The notes under the pieces: model-generated
Databases searched by the model: none
The model's input: the letters and a program-made list of their open reading frames with translations, nothing else
Told to the model about the DNA's origin: nothing
Position numbers and translations under genes: made by a program
Assembly (NCBI GenBank): GCA_030429545.1
Contig: JAUIFF010000001.1
Location: 965,599-1,029,598, forward strand
Direction of reading: 5' to 3'
Source of the DNA: Polyangia bacterium
GTDB taxonomy: Bacteria > Myxococcota_A > Polyangia > Nannocystales > Nannocystaceae
DNA length: 64,000 nt
Shown: one piece after another, positions 52,443 to 60,371 of the stretch
Position numbering within the stretch: position 1 is the stretch's first letter
Layout: each line of letters starts with the position of its first letter

Positions 52443-53825
52443 CTACGACTCGACGAGGTCGGCGTCGTCGACTTCGAGCACGTCGTCATCGTCGTCGTCG
52501 AACACGTTGTCGATGGCGGTAATCGCCCGTTTGAGCGGCGGCGTCGAGCGAACAGCGGACTTTTTCGCGCGCGAGTGCAGGGGCGAGGTGACCTGGCGAG
52601 GGGCGGCGATGGAGTTGCGGTTGTCGAGCGCGGCAACAACTTTTTCGCTCAGCTCGTGGTGAATACCCCACAGCAGTTTGACCGCCAGGCGCGGGTCGTG
52701 CTCGATAAGACCGTGGATGGTTTCACGGGTGAGAAACAGCAGGCGCCCAGCAGTTGTTGCAGTTACACCGACTTGCCGCTTGCTCGACTCAAGTAGGTCG
52801 AGCTCGCCGTAGTAGTCGCCGGGTGCAAGCATCTTGAGGGTTCGCCCACGCCGGGTCAGTCGCGCGTTGCCCTCGAGCAGGATAGCGAGTTCACCGTTGT
52901 CATCGCCCTCGCGTGCGAGCACTTCGCCGTCGTTGAAGTCGCGCAGTTGGCAGCGCGTGCGCAGGTTGGTGAGTTGCTGAAAACTCAACCGGCGAAAAAC
53001 GGGCACCCGGCGCACGATGTCTGCGGTCGAACTGTGCAGCGGCAAGCCAGCGCGGCCACCCTCTCCGACGGCTTGGATCACCACCGCGGTGATGTTGTCC
53101 TTGCCACCCCGGGTGTTGGCGATATCGATCAGGCGACCGGGAATTTCATCGGTGTCGGTAAACGACAGGTTGGTCGCGATATCACCTTCGTCGAGATACT
53201 CGTAGAGCCCGTCGGAGCACAGCAAAAACGAGTCGTTCGCGGCGATCTCAAAGTCGAGCACGTCGACTTCAACATTTTCATATACACCGACCGCGCGGGT
53301 CATGGCGTTTTTGAAGCGGGCGTAGGGGCTGGTGGCAATCTCGTCTTTTTGCAGTTTACCGCTGCGGATCAGCTCGTTCATCAAGCTGTGGTCTTCGGTC
53401 AGCGGGTAGATGGTGCCCTCGCGCAGCAGGTAGATCCGGCTGTCGCCGACGTAGGCGATAAACCCGTGGTCGCCGATCAGGAGGAGGGCGACAACTGTCG
53501 TCCCCATGCCACGTTTTTCGGGCTCTAGCTGGGCCTTGTGGAACACCCGCGAGCAGGCTTCGTGGACCGCGTACTCGAGCAGGGTCGAGACCTCCATCTG
53601 GTCTTCGGGATTGTCCGGGTCGAACGAGTCAAACAGGCTGCGCTCGCGGTGGACGACCTCACGGATGGTGTGGACAGCAATTGCACTTGCAACTTCCCCC
53701 GAGGCATGCCCACCCATGCCGTCGGCGACAATAAACAAGTTGAGGTTCTCATCGATGAGAAAGTTGTCCTCGTTGTCGGCGCGTTTGCGGCCAACATCGG
53801 TCGCTGCCCAGTATTTGATCTGCAT
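52443..53825 (-). CDS. PP2C phosphatase fused to a cyclic-nucleotide-binding domain
   Basis: The ATG at 53825 gives MQIKYWAATDVGRKRADNED, the normal PP2C start. 460 residues. The phosphatase domain (about 1-245) has all metal Asp (RADNEDNF, VADGMGGHASGE, SDGLYEY, GGKDNIT). A Crp-type cNMP-binding domain follows (about 265-375, with FNDGEVLAREGDDNGELAILLEG). The tail ends in a run of six Asp. A cyclic nucleotide may regulate removal of phosphate placed by kinases such as the two in this window. It starts 22 bases after the preceding minus-strand gene. Palindrome copies lie at 52758 and 53682. Confidence 0.9.
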   Translation of the reverse strand: MQIKYWAATDVGRKRADNEDNFLIDENLNLFIVADGMGGHASGEVASAIAVHTIREVVHRERSLFDSFDPDNPEDQMEVSTLLEYAVHEACSRVFHKAQLEPEKRGMGTTVVALLLIGDHGFIAYVGDSRIYLLREGTIYPLTEDHSLMNELIRSGKLQKDEIATSPYARFKNAMTRAVGVYENVEVDVLDFEIAANDSFLLCSDGLYEYLDEGDIATNLSFTDTDEIPGRLIDIANTRGGKDNITAVVIQAVGEGGRAGLPLHSSTADIVRRVPVFRRLSFQQLTNLRTRCQLRDFNDGEVLAREGDDNGELAILLEGNARLTRRGRTLKMLAPGDYYGELDLLESSKRQVGVTATTAGRLLFLTRETIHGLIEHDPRLAVKLLWGIHHELSEKVVAALDNRNSIAAPRQVTSPLHSRAKKSAVRSTPPLKRAITAIDNVFDDDDDDVLEVDDADLVES

Positions 53826-53847
53826 AGAACCTACCTGCCGTGGACGA

Positions 53848-55044
53848 TCAGATTTCCGATTGTGGGAGCAGCGAGAATACGGCATCCGCAGGGTTGGTGC
53901 TGCGTTCGATTTCCGCGATTTTGCTGGCGATATGTTCGAGATCGGTGGTCTGCCCAATGATTCCGCCGTCGAGCCACACCCCGTCGGGCAAGTTGCCCTC
54001 ACCGTCGAGTTGGGCTTCGTCTAACGAACAGGGTTTTTCCGGCTCGTGGGCATCTAAGATCGCTTCGATCACGTCGGGGTCGCGGGCGTGGGTCGACCAC
54101 TGTGTTCGGCCAGCTGCGAGCATGTGGACATACTCGACTTCGAGCCCGAGCGAGGTGGCGTGGCACATCCGTCGGCGAAGATCCTGACTTTCCGGCGAAG
54201 TCCCGCGGACGATCAGTTGCAGTGCGAGTTTTCCGGGGTGGTTGCGCTGATATGTCAGCACCGGAGCGAGTTGGGTGAGCCGGGGCCGCGGATCTGGACG
54301 CAAGAACACGACGAGCCGATGGGGAGAGCCGATGTCGCCAATCAGCAGCCCGGCGTTGGCTGGAGGGCGACGAACCCGTGGGCTCACACCCCGTCGCCGG
54401 CGACTCGGCGAGGCCGTGAGCAACACCGGATCGCGGAGCAACCGTCGCTGTTTGTCGAGGGCCGCAGACAGGTAACTCACCTTCTCAAAGGCGGGCTGGT
54501 CCCCGACAACAAACGCCGGAGGACGGACCTGGGCCCCCGAGGCGCGACGTCCTTGGCGGTGGAACTTGGCAGTGTTGTCGGTGAGGCGCTTGGTGAGGCA
54601 AGGGTCGCTGCGAAGGCCCTCAAAGTCGTCGGCCTTGAGGCCGAGTTCTTTGGCCAATAAACGGCGCGCTTCGGCCGAGTTGAGGCGGGCGAGCAGGCGC
54701 TCTAAGCCTTCGCGTTCGAGCAGCCGCAACCCCGACTCTAATCGACCCCGTTCCTGAACCCGAAGCATCCACAGCAGTACCGCGATGCGTCCGTGCGAGG
54801 CGACTTTGGAGCTTTCGACAATCGCTACTTCGGCCCGGACTTCGCCGCGCAGGGCTGCGATTTGGCTGCGCAGGTCGAGCCAGTTGGCGAGGTGGGAGCC
54901 GAGCAGCGGGTCGAGAAAGTAGGTCACGACCGTCGGCGCAGTCGCGGCGCCCAAGCCCGGCATGGCGCTTGGGCAACTAGCGACCTCGGGCGTGGCCGGC
55001 GGCAGTGCAAGTGCCGTGATAAACCCCGCAACGACCCCGAACAT
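53848..55044 (-). CDS. Possible periplasmic thioredoxin-fold protein without CxxC
   Basis: The ATG at 55044 gives MFGVVAGFITALALPPATPEV, a weak signal-like start; the frame upstream reads unlike protein. About 398 residues. Two segments look like DsbA-type thioredoxin folds with a helical insert (VVTYFLDPLLGSHLANWLDL ... VRPPAFVVGDQPAFEKVSYL; then LVVFLRPDPRPRLTQLAPVL ... GVWLDGGIIG). The redox CxxC is missing from both, so any role would be structural. It is the first gene before the PP2C gene on the minus strand. Confidence 0.5.
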   Translation of the reverse strand: MFGVVAGFITALALPPATPEVASCPSAMPGLGAATAPTVVTYFLDPLLGSHLANWLDLRSQIAALRGEVRAEVAIVESSKVASHGRIAVLLWMLRVQERGRLESGLRLLEREGLERLLARLNSAEARRLLAKELGLKADDFEGLRSDPCLTKRLTDNTAKFHRQGRRASGAQVRPPAFVVGDQPAFEKVSYLSAALDKQRRLLRDPVLLTASPSRRRRGVSPRVRRPPANAGLLIGDIGSPHRLVVFLRPDPRPRLTQLAPVLTYQRNHPGKLALQLIVRGTSPESQDLRRRMCHATSLGLEVEYVHMLAAGRTQWSTHARDPDVIEAILDAHEPEKPCSLDEAQLDGEGNLPDGVWLDGGIIGQTTDLEHIASKIAEIERSTNPADAVFSLLPQSEI

Positions 55045-55178
55045 CGGGTGTAGAGTGGCCGGTTTGCTCGACCCGGGCAAGTCCTCCGATCCGATTCGAC
55101 ACGCCCGTGATTGCGATCGCCAGCAAGATCGATCCAGGGGCGACTTCTCGCTACTTTCGGGGTAGATTCCGGGCGCCC

Positions 55179-55958
55179 ATGCCTTCGCACCGTGCACCGC
55201 GCATTTTCACCTGTTGGCTCGTCGCAGCTTCTGTGTGCTCAGGCACCGCGCGTGCCCAGGGGCCGGATACAGCTGCCCGCGAGGGTGCTGAGTTGGGGTC
55301 GCGTCCGATCGACCAACCCGAGCTCGGCGTGGAGTCTCCGACCCAGATCGATGTCGAGGTTGCCGGACAACCGGCCGAACTTCCGGCTGCACCCATGACG
55401 TCCGATGGGGCACCAACGGCCGAGGCCGGCATTCCAGCCGAGCCCGACGACGAGGGGATTCCTGCCGAGCCCGACGACGAGGGGATTCCAGCCGAGCCCG
55501 ACGACGAGGGGATTCCGGCCGAGCCCGACGCAGAAGGGATTCCAGCCGAACCCGACGCAATAGGGATTGCGCCCGAGCCCGACGATGCGGGGTACATTCC
55601 GCCTGAGCCAGGCGAGGGGCCTGAGTACGACAACTACAATCCGTTGGTCGACAGCCCAGAAGCGCTGCGGGCGAAGCATTGGCGCAATGCCGGTATCGTC
55701 CTGGTCGTGGTTGGGTCGGTACTCGTCGGTGGCGGGATTGCGATGGCCGCTTCCGACCCGTGTTTCTTACCGGCAGGAAACGGTTGCCAGGTCGCCGGCC
55801 GCAATCGGGCTGCGGCAACAATGGCCGTGCCCGGCGGGGTGATGTTGCTGTCCGGGGTCGCGGCCCTGAGCTACGGCATCATCGCCAAAAAACGTGTTCG
55901 GGCGCAATTCCAGGCGAGCCGCCGGGGCGCTAGCGTCGGCCTGACCTACCGTTTTTAA
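55179..55958 (+). CDS. Exported protein with 9-residue repeats and membrane helices
   Basis: The ATG at 55179 gives a signal peptide ending ARAQ. 259 residues. Seven nine-residue repeats (GIPAEPDDE and variants, about residues 84-145), a short acidic spacer, then two membrane helices (about 173-195 and 215-238), and a C-terminus of outer-membrane look (ASVGLTYRF). The next gene starts two bases after its stop. It is the first gene of the ECF sigma operon. Confidence 0.7.
   Translation: MPSHRAPRIFTCWLVAASVCSGTARAQGPDTAAREGAELGSRPIDQPELGVESPTQIDVEVAGQPAELPAAPMTSDGAPTAEAGIPAEPDDEGIPAEPDDEGIPAEPDDEGIPAEPDAEGIPAEPDAIGIAPEPDDAGYIPPEPGEGPEYDNYNPLVDSPEALRAKHWRNAGIVLVVVGSVLVGGGIAMAASDPCFLPAGNGCQVAGRNRAAATMAVPGGVMLLSGVAALSYGIIAKKRVRAQFQASRRGASVGLTYRF
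55428..55616 (+). repeat. 27-base tandem repeat, seven copies
   Basis: Copies start at 55428, 55455, 55482, 55509, 55536, 55563 and 55590. The first five are nearly identical and the last two have drifted. The frame is kept. Confidence 0.9.
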
Positions 55959-55960
55959 CA

Positions 55961-56542
55961 GTGGCAAGCCCCGTGGAGCGCACGCCCGACCCAGGTGATT
56001 TGTGGGCGAGGGCGGTAGAGACCTTTCGCAGTGCCGGTGCCGAAGTTGTGCTCGGTGAGGACAATTGCATCCGTCGCAAACCGGCAGCCAGGGCCGGTGA
56101 GTTGCCGTTTGAGGTGGTCGTAGAGGGCTTACCCAACCTGCTCCACGAGCTTGTCCACTTCCTATATTTTGGCCGAGCCGAGGACGACCACGGTTTCGAC
56201 TATCAGCAAATACCCTATGATCTCAAGCGTCCAGAGCATCGCCGAGTGTTGTGGGAAGAGCTCAGCTGCTGCACGATCTCCGCGACCTACCTCGAGCCTT
56301 CGGCACGTGACCCGTGGTTTGCCGAACAGGTCCAGATCCTCGGAGTGTTCTACGGGTACGACAATCATCCGGTGGGGTTTTATGCCGCACTGGATAAGAT
56401 GACGCAGATCTACGCGCAGGATTTGCGAGATACATTAGATGAGGGATTTTCGGCGGCGGAGCGTGTCCTTTTTGCCGGTAGCGAACCCGGGCCCCCGGTG
56501 AGGTGCAGTTTTGCGAGCTACTGGCGAAGGTTTCGCATGTGA
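55961..56542 (+). CDS. Unknown protein with HExxH motif
   Basis: GTG start; 193 residues, cytosolic, no signal. It contains LLHELVHFLYFG, an HExxH like the zinc site of metallopeptidases, followed about 40 residues later by WEELSCCTISATYLE, where a third ligand could lie. I do not recognise the family. It lies two bases after the repeat protein gene and 14 bases before the DUF6249 gene, within the sigma-factor operon. Confidence 0.6.
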   Translation: MASPVERTPDPGDLWARAVETFRSAGAEVVLGEDNCIRRKPAARAGELPFEVVVEGLPNLLHELVHFLYFGRAEDDHGFDYQQIPYDLKRPEHRRVLWEELSCCTISATYLEPSARDPWFAEQVQILGVFYGYDNHPVGFYAALDKMTQIYAQDLRDTLDEGFSAAERVLFAGSEPGPPVRCSFASYWRRFRM

Positions 56543-56556
56543 GATGACAAATTTAC

Positions 56557-57210
56557 GTGGCCAACAGGTCTGGTGAAACCAGTGCCATACTTAGCGAGTC
56601 TCAGGTGCGGAGGGCTGTATTGGCACGCTTGTACCGACGTACCGGAGCGATAATTTCGAGTGTGGGTGGGTTGATCGCCGGGGTCAGCACATTCGCCACA
56701 GCCCAAACAGCCTCGGCACGTGGAGTCGATATGGGTGAGTTTTGGACCGGCCTCGATATATTTTCCCGCGCCTGCGGGAGCGAGATCAGCCTGCTCAATA
56801 ACTTGGCCAACTCGATTCAGGCCGATCTGGTTTTGGCCAGTGCCTCGGCCTGCAGCAGCAGCCAGGTGTTTGACCTCGCCGTGTTGTTGCTGATCATCAT
56901 CGCTGTCATCGCTGTCGTCCGGGTTCGGCACGCCACCGAGCGGCGGCGTCTCGACCTTGCCCGCACATACATCGAACAGGGAATGCAACCGCCGACGCAG
57001 TTGTTTCCCTCGGCAGCGCGCACGGATTTGCGAAAAGGAATTGTCCTTGTCGCACTTGGATTAGGAGTGATGGTCGCCGCTTTTGTCGGCCAAGCCACAT
57101 CCACATCGGAGGCCGGAGATTTCGCCCCGGTCGGGTTTATCCCGCTATTTATCGGTCTCGGATATCTGGTTTCGTTCACTGTCGCCAAGCTGAGTGCACG
57201 CGAGGAGTAA
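56557..57210 (+). CDS. DUF6249-like membrane protein
   Basis: GTG start; 217 residues with an N-terminal helix, a central helix (VFDLAVLLLIIIAVIAVV) and two C-terminal helices (about 155-175 and 190-210). The middle reads RRRLDLARTYIEQGMQPP, the hallmark of DUF6249, which in other bacteria is often next to ECF sigma genes. The sigma gene starts 11 bases later. Likely part of the signal input of the sigma factor. Confidence 0.7.
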   Translation: MANRSGETSAILSESQVRRAVLARLYRRTGAIISSVGGLIAGVSTFATAQTASARGVDMGEFWTGLDIFSRACGSEISLLNNLANSIQADLVLASASACSSSQVFDLAVLLLIIIAVIAVVRVRHATERRRLDLARTYIEQGMQPPTQLFPSAARTDLRKGIVLVALGLGVMVAAFVGQATSTSEAGDFAPVGFIPLFIGLGYLVSFTVAKLSAREE

Positions 57211-57220
57211 ACACCGAATC

Positions 57221-57853
57221 ATGGCAAGTCATACCGCCACCATCCCCCTGTCAGCCGAAGCCGCAACCTGGCTTCGCAAGCGCGACCCCCAGGCGCTGAC
57301 AGAACTCCCGGACATCGAGCTTGTCCGGCTCTCCGCCCACTACAATGCCAAGCGTGCCTTTGCTGAGCTTGTTCGCCGCCACCAAGGCAAGATTCGTGGG
57401 TTGTTGTTGCGGTTAGCCAGCGATCGCACCCTTGCCGACGATCTCGCCCAAGAGGCGTTTTTACGGGCCTATCGCGGACTTGTCGGCTTCCAGGGCCGGG
57501 CACGGTTTTCGACCTGGTTGTACCGCATTGCCTACAACGTCTATCTCAACCACCGGACCCGCGTAAAAGAGCTCGCGGCGCTTCCTGAGGGGTTTGAGTC
57601 GGGGGCTCCCGCTCCCGAGACTTCGCTCAGTCAATCGCGTTCGGATCTTCGTAAGGACCTCGACGCTGCGATCTCGGCACTGCCCGAACGCTACCGCGCC
57701 GTCGTCATGCTCTACTACCTCGAGGACGTTTCGTACCCCGAGATTGCCGAAATCCTCGATCTTCCGCTGGGTACCGTCAAAACCCACCTTCACCGGGCCA
57801 AGAAGTTGTTGCGCCAACACATGCGTGGCTGGGGTCATCGCCGTCGGAGATAG
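57221..57853 (+). CDS. ECF RNA polymerase sigma factor
   Basis: 210 residues (ATG 57221). Region 2 is FAELVRRHQGKIRGLLLRLASDRTLADDLAQEAFLRAYRG with the RFSTWLYRIAYNVYLNHRTR segment. Region 4 is AISALPERYRAVVMLYYLEDVSYPEIAEILDLPLGTVKTHLHRAKKLLRQHM. No regulatory extension. Its stop overlaps the next start (TAGTG), so sigma and partner are made together, the usual arrangement for an anti-sigma pair. Confidence 0.9.
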   Translation: MASHTATIPLSAEAATWLRKRDPQALTELPDIELVRLSAHYNAKRAFAELVRRHQGKIRGLLLRLASDRTLADDLAQEAFLRAYRGLVGFQGRARFSTWLYRIAYNVYLNHRTRVKELAALPEGFESGAPAPETSLSQSRSDLRKDLDAAISALPERYRAVVMLYYLEDVSYPEIAEILDLPLGTVKTHLHRAKKLLRQHMRGWGHRRRR

Positions 57854-58239
57854 TGTGTATGCAAGATTCTCCCGACGCGTTGCAGGATTGGTTGCTCGCC
57901 GCTGCGGTTCCATTGAGTGTGATTCGCAACGACCCCAGCGGCGACAGTTGGTTGCCTGCCAAATGGCGAGCGTGTATTGCCGCCAGCGCGGAGTACCGGG
58001 AGGTCTTCGAGCAATTCATTGCCGATGAACTCGAGCTCGGCGACAGCGTCCGGCTCGCGGACACCCGTGACATCTGGTTTACCGCCCGCGTGGTCGAGGC
58101 TACCGGCGGAGCCAAGGTCTACGGTGCCGGGTTGGATCCTCGCTATCGCAACTGGATCGTCACCGGTGGCTATGCACTTGCGATTGTGATGTGTGCGTGT
58201 TTTGCCCTCGAGTTCCTGGGCCACATGCACGGCCCCTAG
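57853..58239 (+). CDS. Putative ECF partner with one membrane helix (new-looking family)
   Basis: GTG at 57853 overlaps the sigma stop; an ATG at 57859 is also possible. 128 residues: a cytosolic part of about 95 residues, then a membrane helix (YALAIVMCACFALEFLG). It shares NDPSGxxWLP, FIADELELGDSVR, RVVEAT and GAGLDPRYR with the protein at 49281-49754. It lacks the zinc-finger HxxxCxxC of classical anti-sigma factors. The membrane anchor, size and coupling argue for a sigma-binding role; unproven. Confidence 0.65.
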   Translation: MCMQDSPDALQDWLLAAAVPLSVIRNDPSGDSWLPAKWRACIAASAEYREVFEQFIADELELGDSVRLADTRDIWFTARVVEATGGAKVYGAGLDPRYRNWIVTGGYALAIVMCACFALEFLGHMHGP

Positions 58240-58261
58240 CCGCCTCCCTTGTCGATTTTGC

Positions 58262-58327
58262 CGAGGACGCGCCTCGCAAAACTTGAAGTACCACCAGTAC
58301 AACTGCGTTTCACGAAACGCGTCCTCG
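58262..58327. repeat. Ten-base inverted repeat before the aminomutase gene
   Basis: CGAGGACGCG (58262-58271) and CGCGTCCTCG (58318-58327) are perfect complements. An inner stem GTAC/GTAC with loop CACCA lies between them. The loop structure could be the end of the sigma operon's transcript or a leader of the next gene; no T-run follows. Confidence 0.5.
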
Positions 58328-58405
58328 ACAAACTCGTCTGCGCGAGGCTAGCCACGGCTTGAACGAAAGCTTGTCGGCAAGCGCCCGTCGGTGTACGAGC
58401 GGCCC

Positions 58406-59551
58406 ATGCCCGCCCCGTCGACGCATTCGAACTGTGCGAACCTCCGCCATCCGAAGTGGCGCGATGTTCCAGATTCGCAGTGGAACGACTGGCGTTGGCA
58501 ACTTCGCAACCGGGTGACCGATCTCGCTGGGTTGGCGCAGCTGGTCGAGCTGACCCCAGCCGAGCGCGACGGGATCGACGGCCGGGCAGGGGGGTTTCCG
58601 TTTGCGATCACGCCGTACTACCTCTCGCTCATGCAGGGTCCCGATTGTCCGGTGCGGCGCCAGGCCATTCCCCACCGTGACGAACTTGTACGTACACCTT
58701 GGGACTGGGACGACCCGCTCGCCGAGGAGGAGCACAGCCCTGTTCCGATCCTGTCCCATCGCTATCCCGACCGGGCGCTGCTGTACGTCACCCACAACTG
58801 TCCGGTGTATTGCCGTCACTGCACCCGTCAGCGCAAGGTTGGCGATGCCCGTTCGGCGCCGTCGCGCGACCAACTCGCCGCCGCCTACGATTACCTGCGC
58901 CGCACCCCACAGGTCCGCGATGTCCTCGTTTCTGGTGGCGATCCACTCAGTCTTTCCGACACCCGCCTCGAGCAAATCCTCGCCGAGTTGCGTTCGATCG
59001 ACAGTGTCGAGGTGATTCGCCTGTGCACCCGCAACCCGGTGACGTTGCCCCAACGGATTACCCCGCAGCTGTGCGAACGCCTGCGTCGCTACCATCCAAT
59101 ACTTGTTAGTACACATTTTAACCACCCGCGCGAGGGCACCGCAGAGGCCGGGCGCGCCCTTGAGTTGCTCGCCGACGCCGGGTTTTCGTGCGGCAACCAA
59201 ATGGTGCTGCTACAAGGAATCAACGACAATGCCGAAGCCGTGGCCGAGCTTGGGCGATGGTTGTTACGCCATCGCTGTCGGCCCTATTACATGTTTCAGT
59301 GCGATCCTGTGGCCGGCACGGCCCATTTGCGTACCAAAGTCGAGACCGGCACCAACATCCTCGACCGCCTGCGTGGCCAGCTTTCTGGGTTGGCGCTGCC
59401 AAAGTTTGTCGTCGACTTGCCGGGTGGGGGCGGCAAGGTGTCACTCACTCCCCAGCGACTGCTTCGGCGCGAGGGCGACAAACTCGTGTTTCGCGACCAA
59501 CGCGGGCGCGAGTACAACTACGTCGACCGGCCCAAACCGGTTGAGCTGTGA
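58406..59551 (+). CDS. Lysine 2,3-aminomutase family radical-SAM enzyme
   Basis: ATG 58406 is chosen (a GTG at 58391 would add five residues). About 381 residues. Radical-SAM cluster motif CPVYCRHC; QWNDWRWQLRNRVTDLAGL at the N-terminus; PLP-binding and substrate segments follow (VLVSGGDPLSLSD, HFNHPRE, FVVDLPGGGGKVSL). It is of KamA type by its N-terminus and longer than E. coli EpmB. It could supply beta-lysine for EF-P via EpmA encoded at 20973 or for another product; stereochemistry cannot be read from sequence. Palindrome copy at 58687. Confidence 0.8.
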   Translation: MPAPSTHSNCANLRHPKWRDVPDSQWNDWRWQLRNRVTDLAGLAQLVELTPAERDGIDGRAGGFPFAITPYYLSLMQGPDCPVRRQAIPHRDELVRTPWDWDDPLAEEEHSPVPILSHRYPDRALLYVTHNCPVYCRHCTRQRKVGDARSAPSRDQLAAAYDYLRRTPQVRDVLVSGGDPLSLSDTRLEQILAELRSIDSVEVIRLCTRNPVTLPQRITPQLCERLRRYHPILVSTHFNHPREGTAEAGRALELLADAGFSCGNQMVLLQGINDNAEAVAELGRWLLRHRCRPYYMFQCDPVAGTAHLRTKVETGTNILDRLRGQLSGLALPKFVVDLPGGGGKVSLTPQRLLRREGDKLVFRDQRGREYNYVDRPKPVEL

Positions 59552-59558
59552 TGCCGGC

Positions 59559-60197
59559 TCAAGCCTCGTGCGCCGGTCGAGTGGGTAGCACGGCCTTGAC
59601 GATGTAGCAGTCTTTTTCCCGCGGCCGGCGAAGCTCAACGTCGACAAATCCGGCGTCTTCCAACAGGGCCTTGAGCTGTTGTTGCTCATACACCGGAAAT
59701 AGTTTGGCCATGCCCTCGCGTTGGCATACCTCCGGCTCCGAAACGCCGAGCACCAGTCGGCCGCCGGGCGTCAGCACCCTGGCAATCTCGGTGAGGGCGA
59801 GGTTGATGTCGCCCCAAAAATATATTGTATGTACAGATATGATGGCGTCGTAGCTGTCCGAGGCAAACGGCAGGGCGTCGGCTCGTCCCTCACGCAGGGC
59901 GAGTTGCCCGTTGGTCGACTCCCGCGAGAACTCCCGACGGGCGCGTTCCAACATTTCAGTTGAGGGTTCGACCCCGCCAACCCGGCCGCGATCGCCGATG
60001 ATCTCGAGTGCGTGGCGGATGTTGAGTCCCCCGCCAAAACCGATTTCGAGCATATGTTCGTGGGGTTGCAAGGCCACCGCAGACATGACCTCGCGGTTGA
60101 AGTCGCGGTTTGTCCGGTTGAGTGCTTTGGCCATGAACGGCGCGAGCCAGCCGCTTGGGCAACTAAGCTGGCGAAGGACAAACTGCGGGAGGCCCAT
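59559..60197 (-). CDS. Class I SAM-dependent methyltransferase (UbiE-like)
   Basis: 212 residues. Motif I LEIGFGGGLNIRHAL, motif II VGGVEPSTEMLERAR, motif III DALPFASDSYDAIISVHTIYF, and LTPGGRLVLGVSEP. The N-terminus is typical of the UbiE/Methyltransf_11 group. The substrate cannot be named. It stands alone, convergent with the aminomutase gene and divergent from the kinase gene. Palindrome copy at 59826. Confidence 0.85.
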   Translation of the reverse strand: MGLPQFVLRQLSCPSGWLAPFMAKALNRTNRDFNREVMSAVALQPHEHMLEIGFGGGLNIRHALEIIGDRGRVGGVEPSTEMLERARREFSRESTNGQLALREGRADALPFASDSYDAIISVHTIYFWGDINLALTEIARVLTPGGRLVLGVSEPEVCQREGMAKLFPVYEQQQLKALLEDAGFVDVELRRPREKDCYIVKAVLPTRPAHEA

Positions 60198-60371
60198 GCC
60201 GGGAGTGTGTCTGGGTCCACACGGTCGAGCAATAAACTGACTCGGTCGGCGGGTACTGGACGAAAGTGTGAGCTACTTCACTCCTGAGAAGTGCAACGCA
60301 GGGCACGAACGGCCGACCTCGGGCGCGGGTGGTACCCACCCGTGTTGACACCTCGACAAAGGAAGACGACG

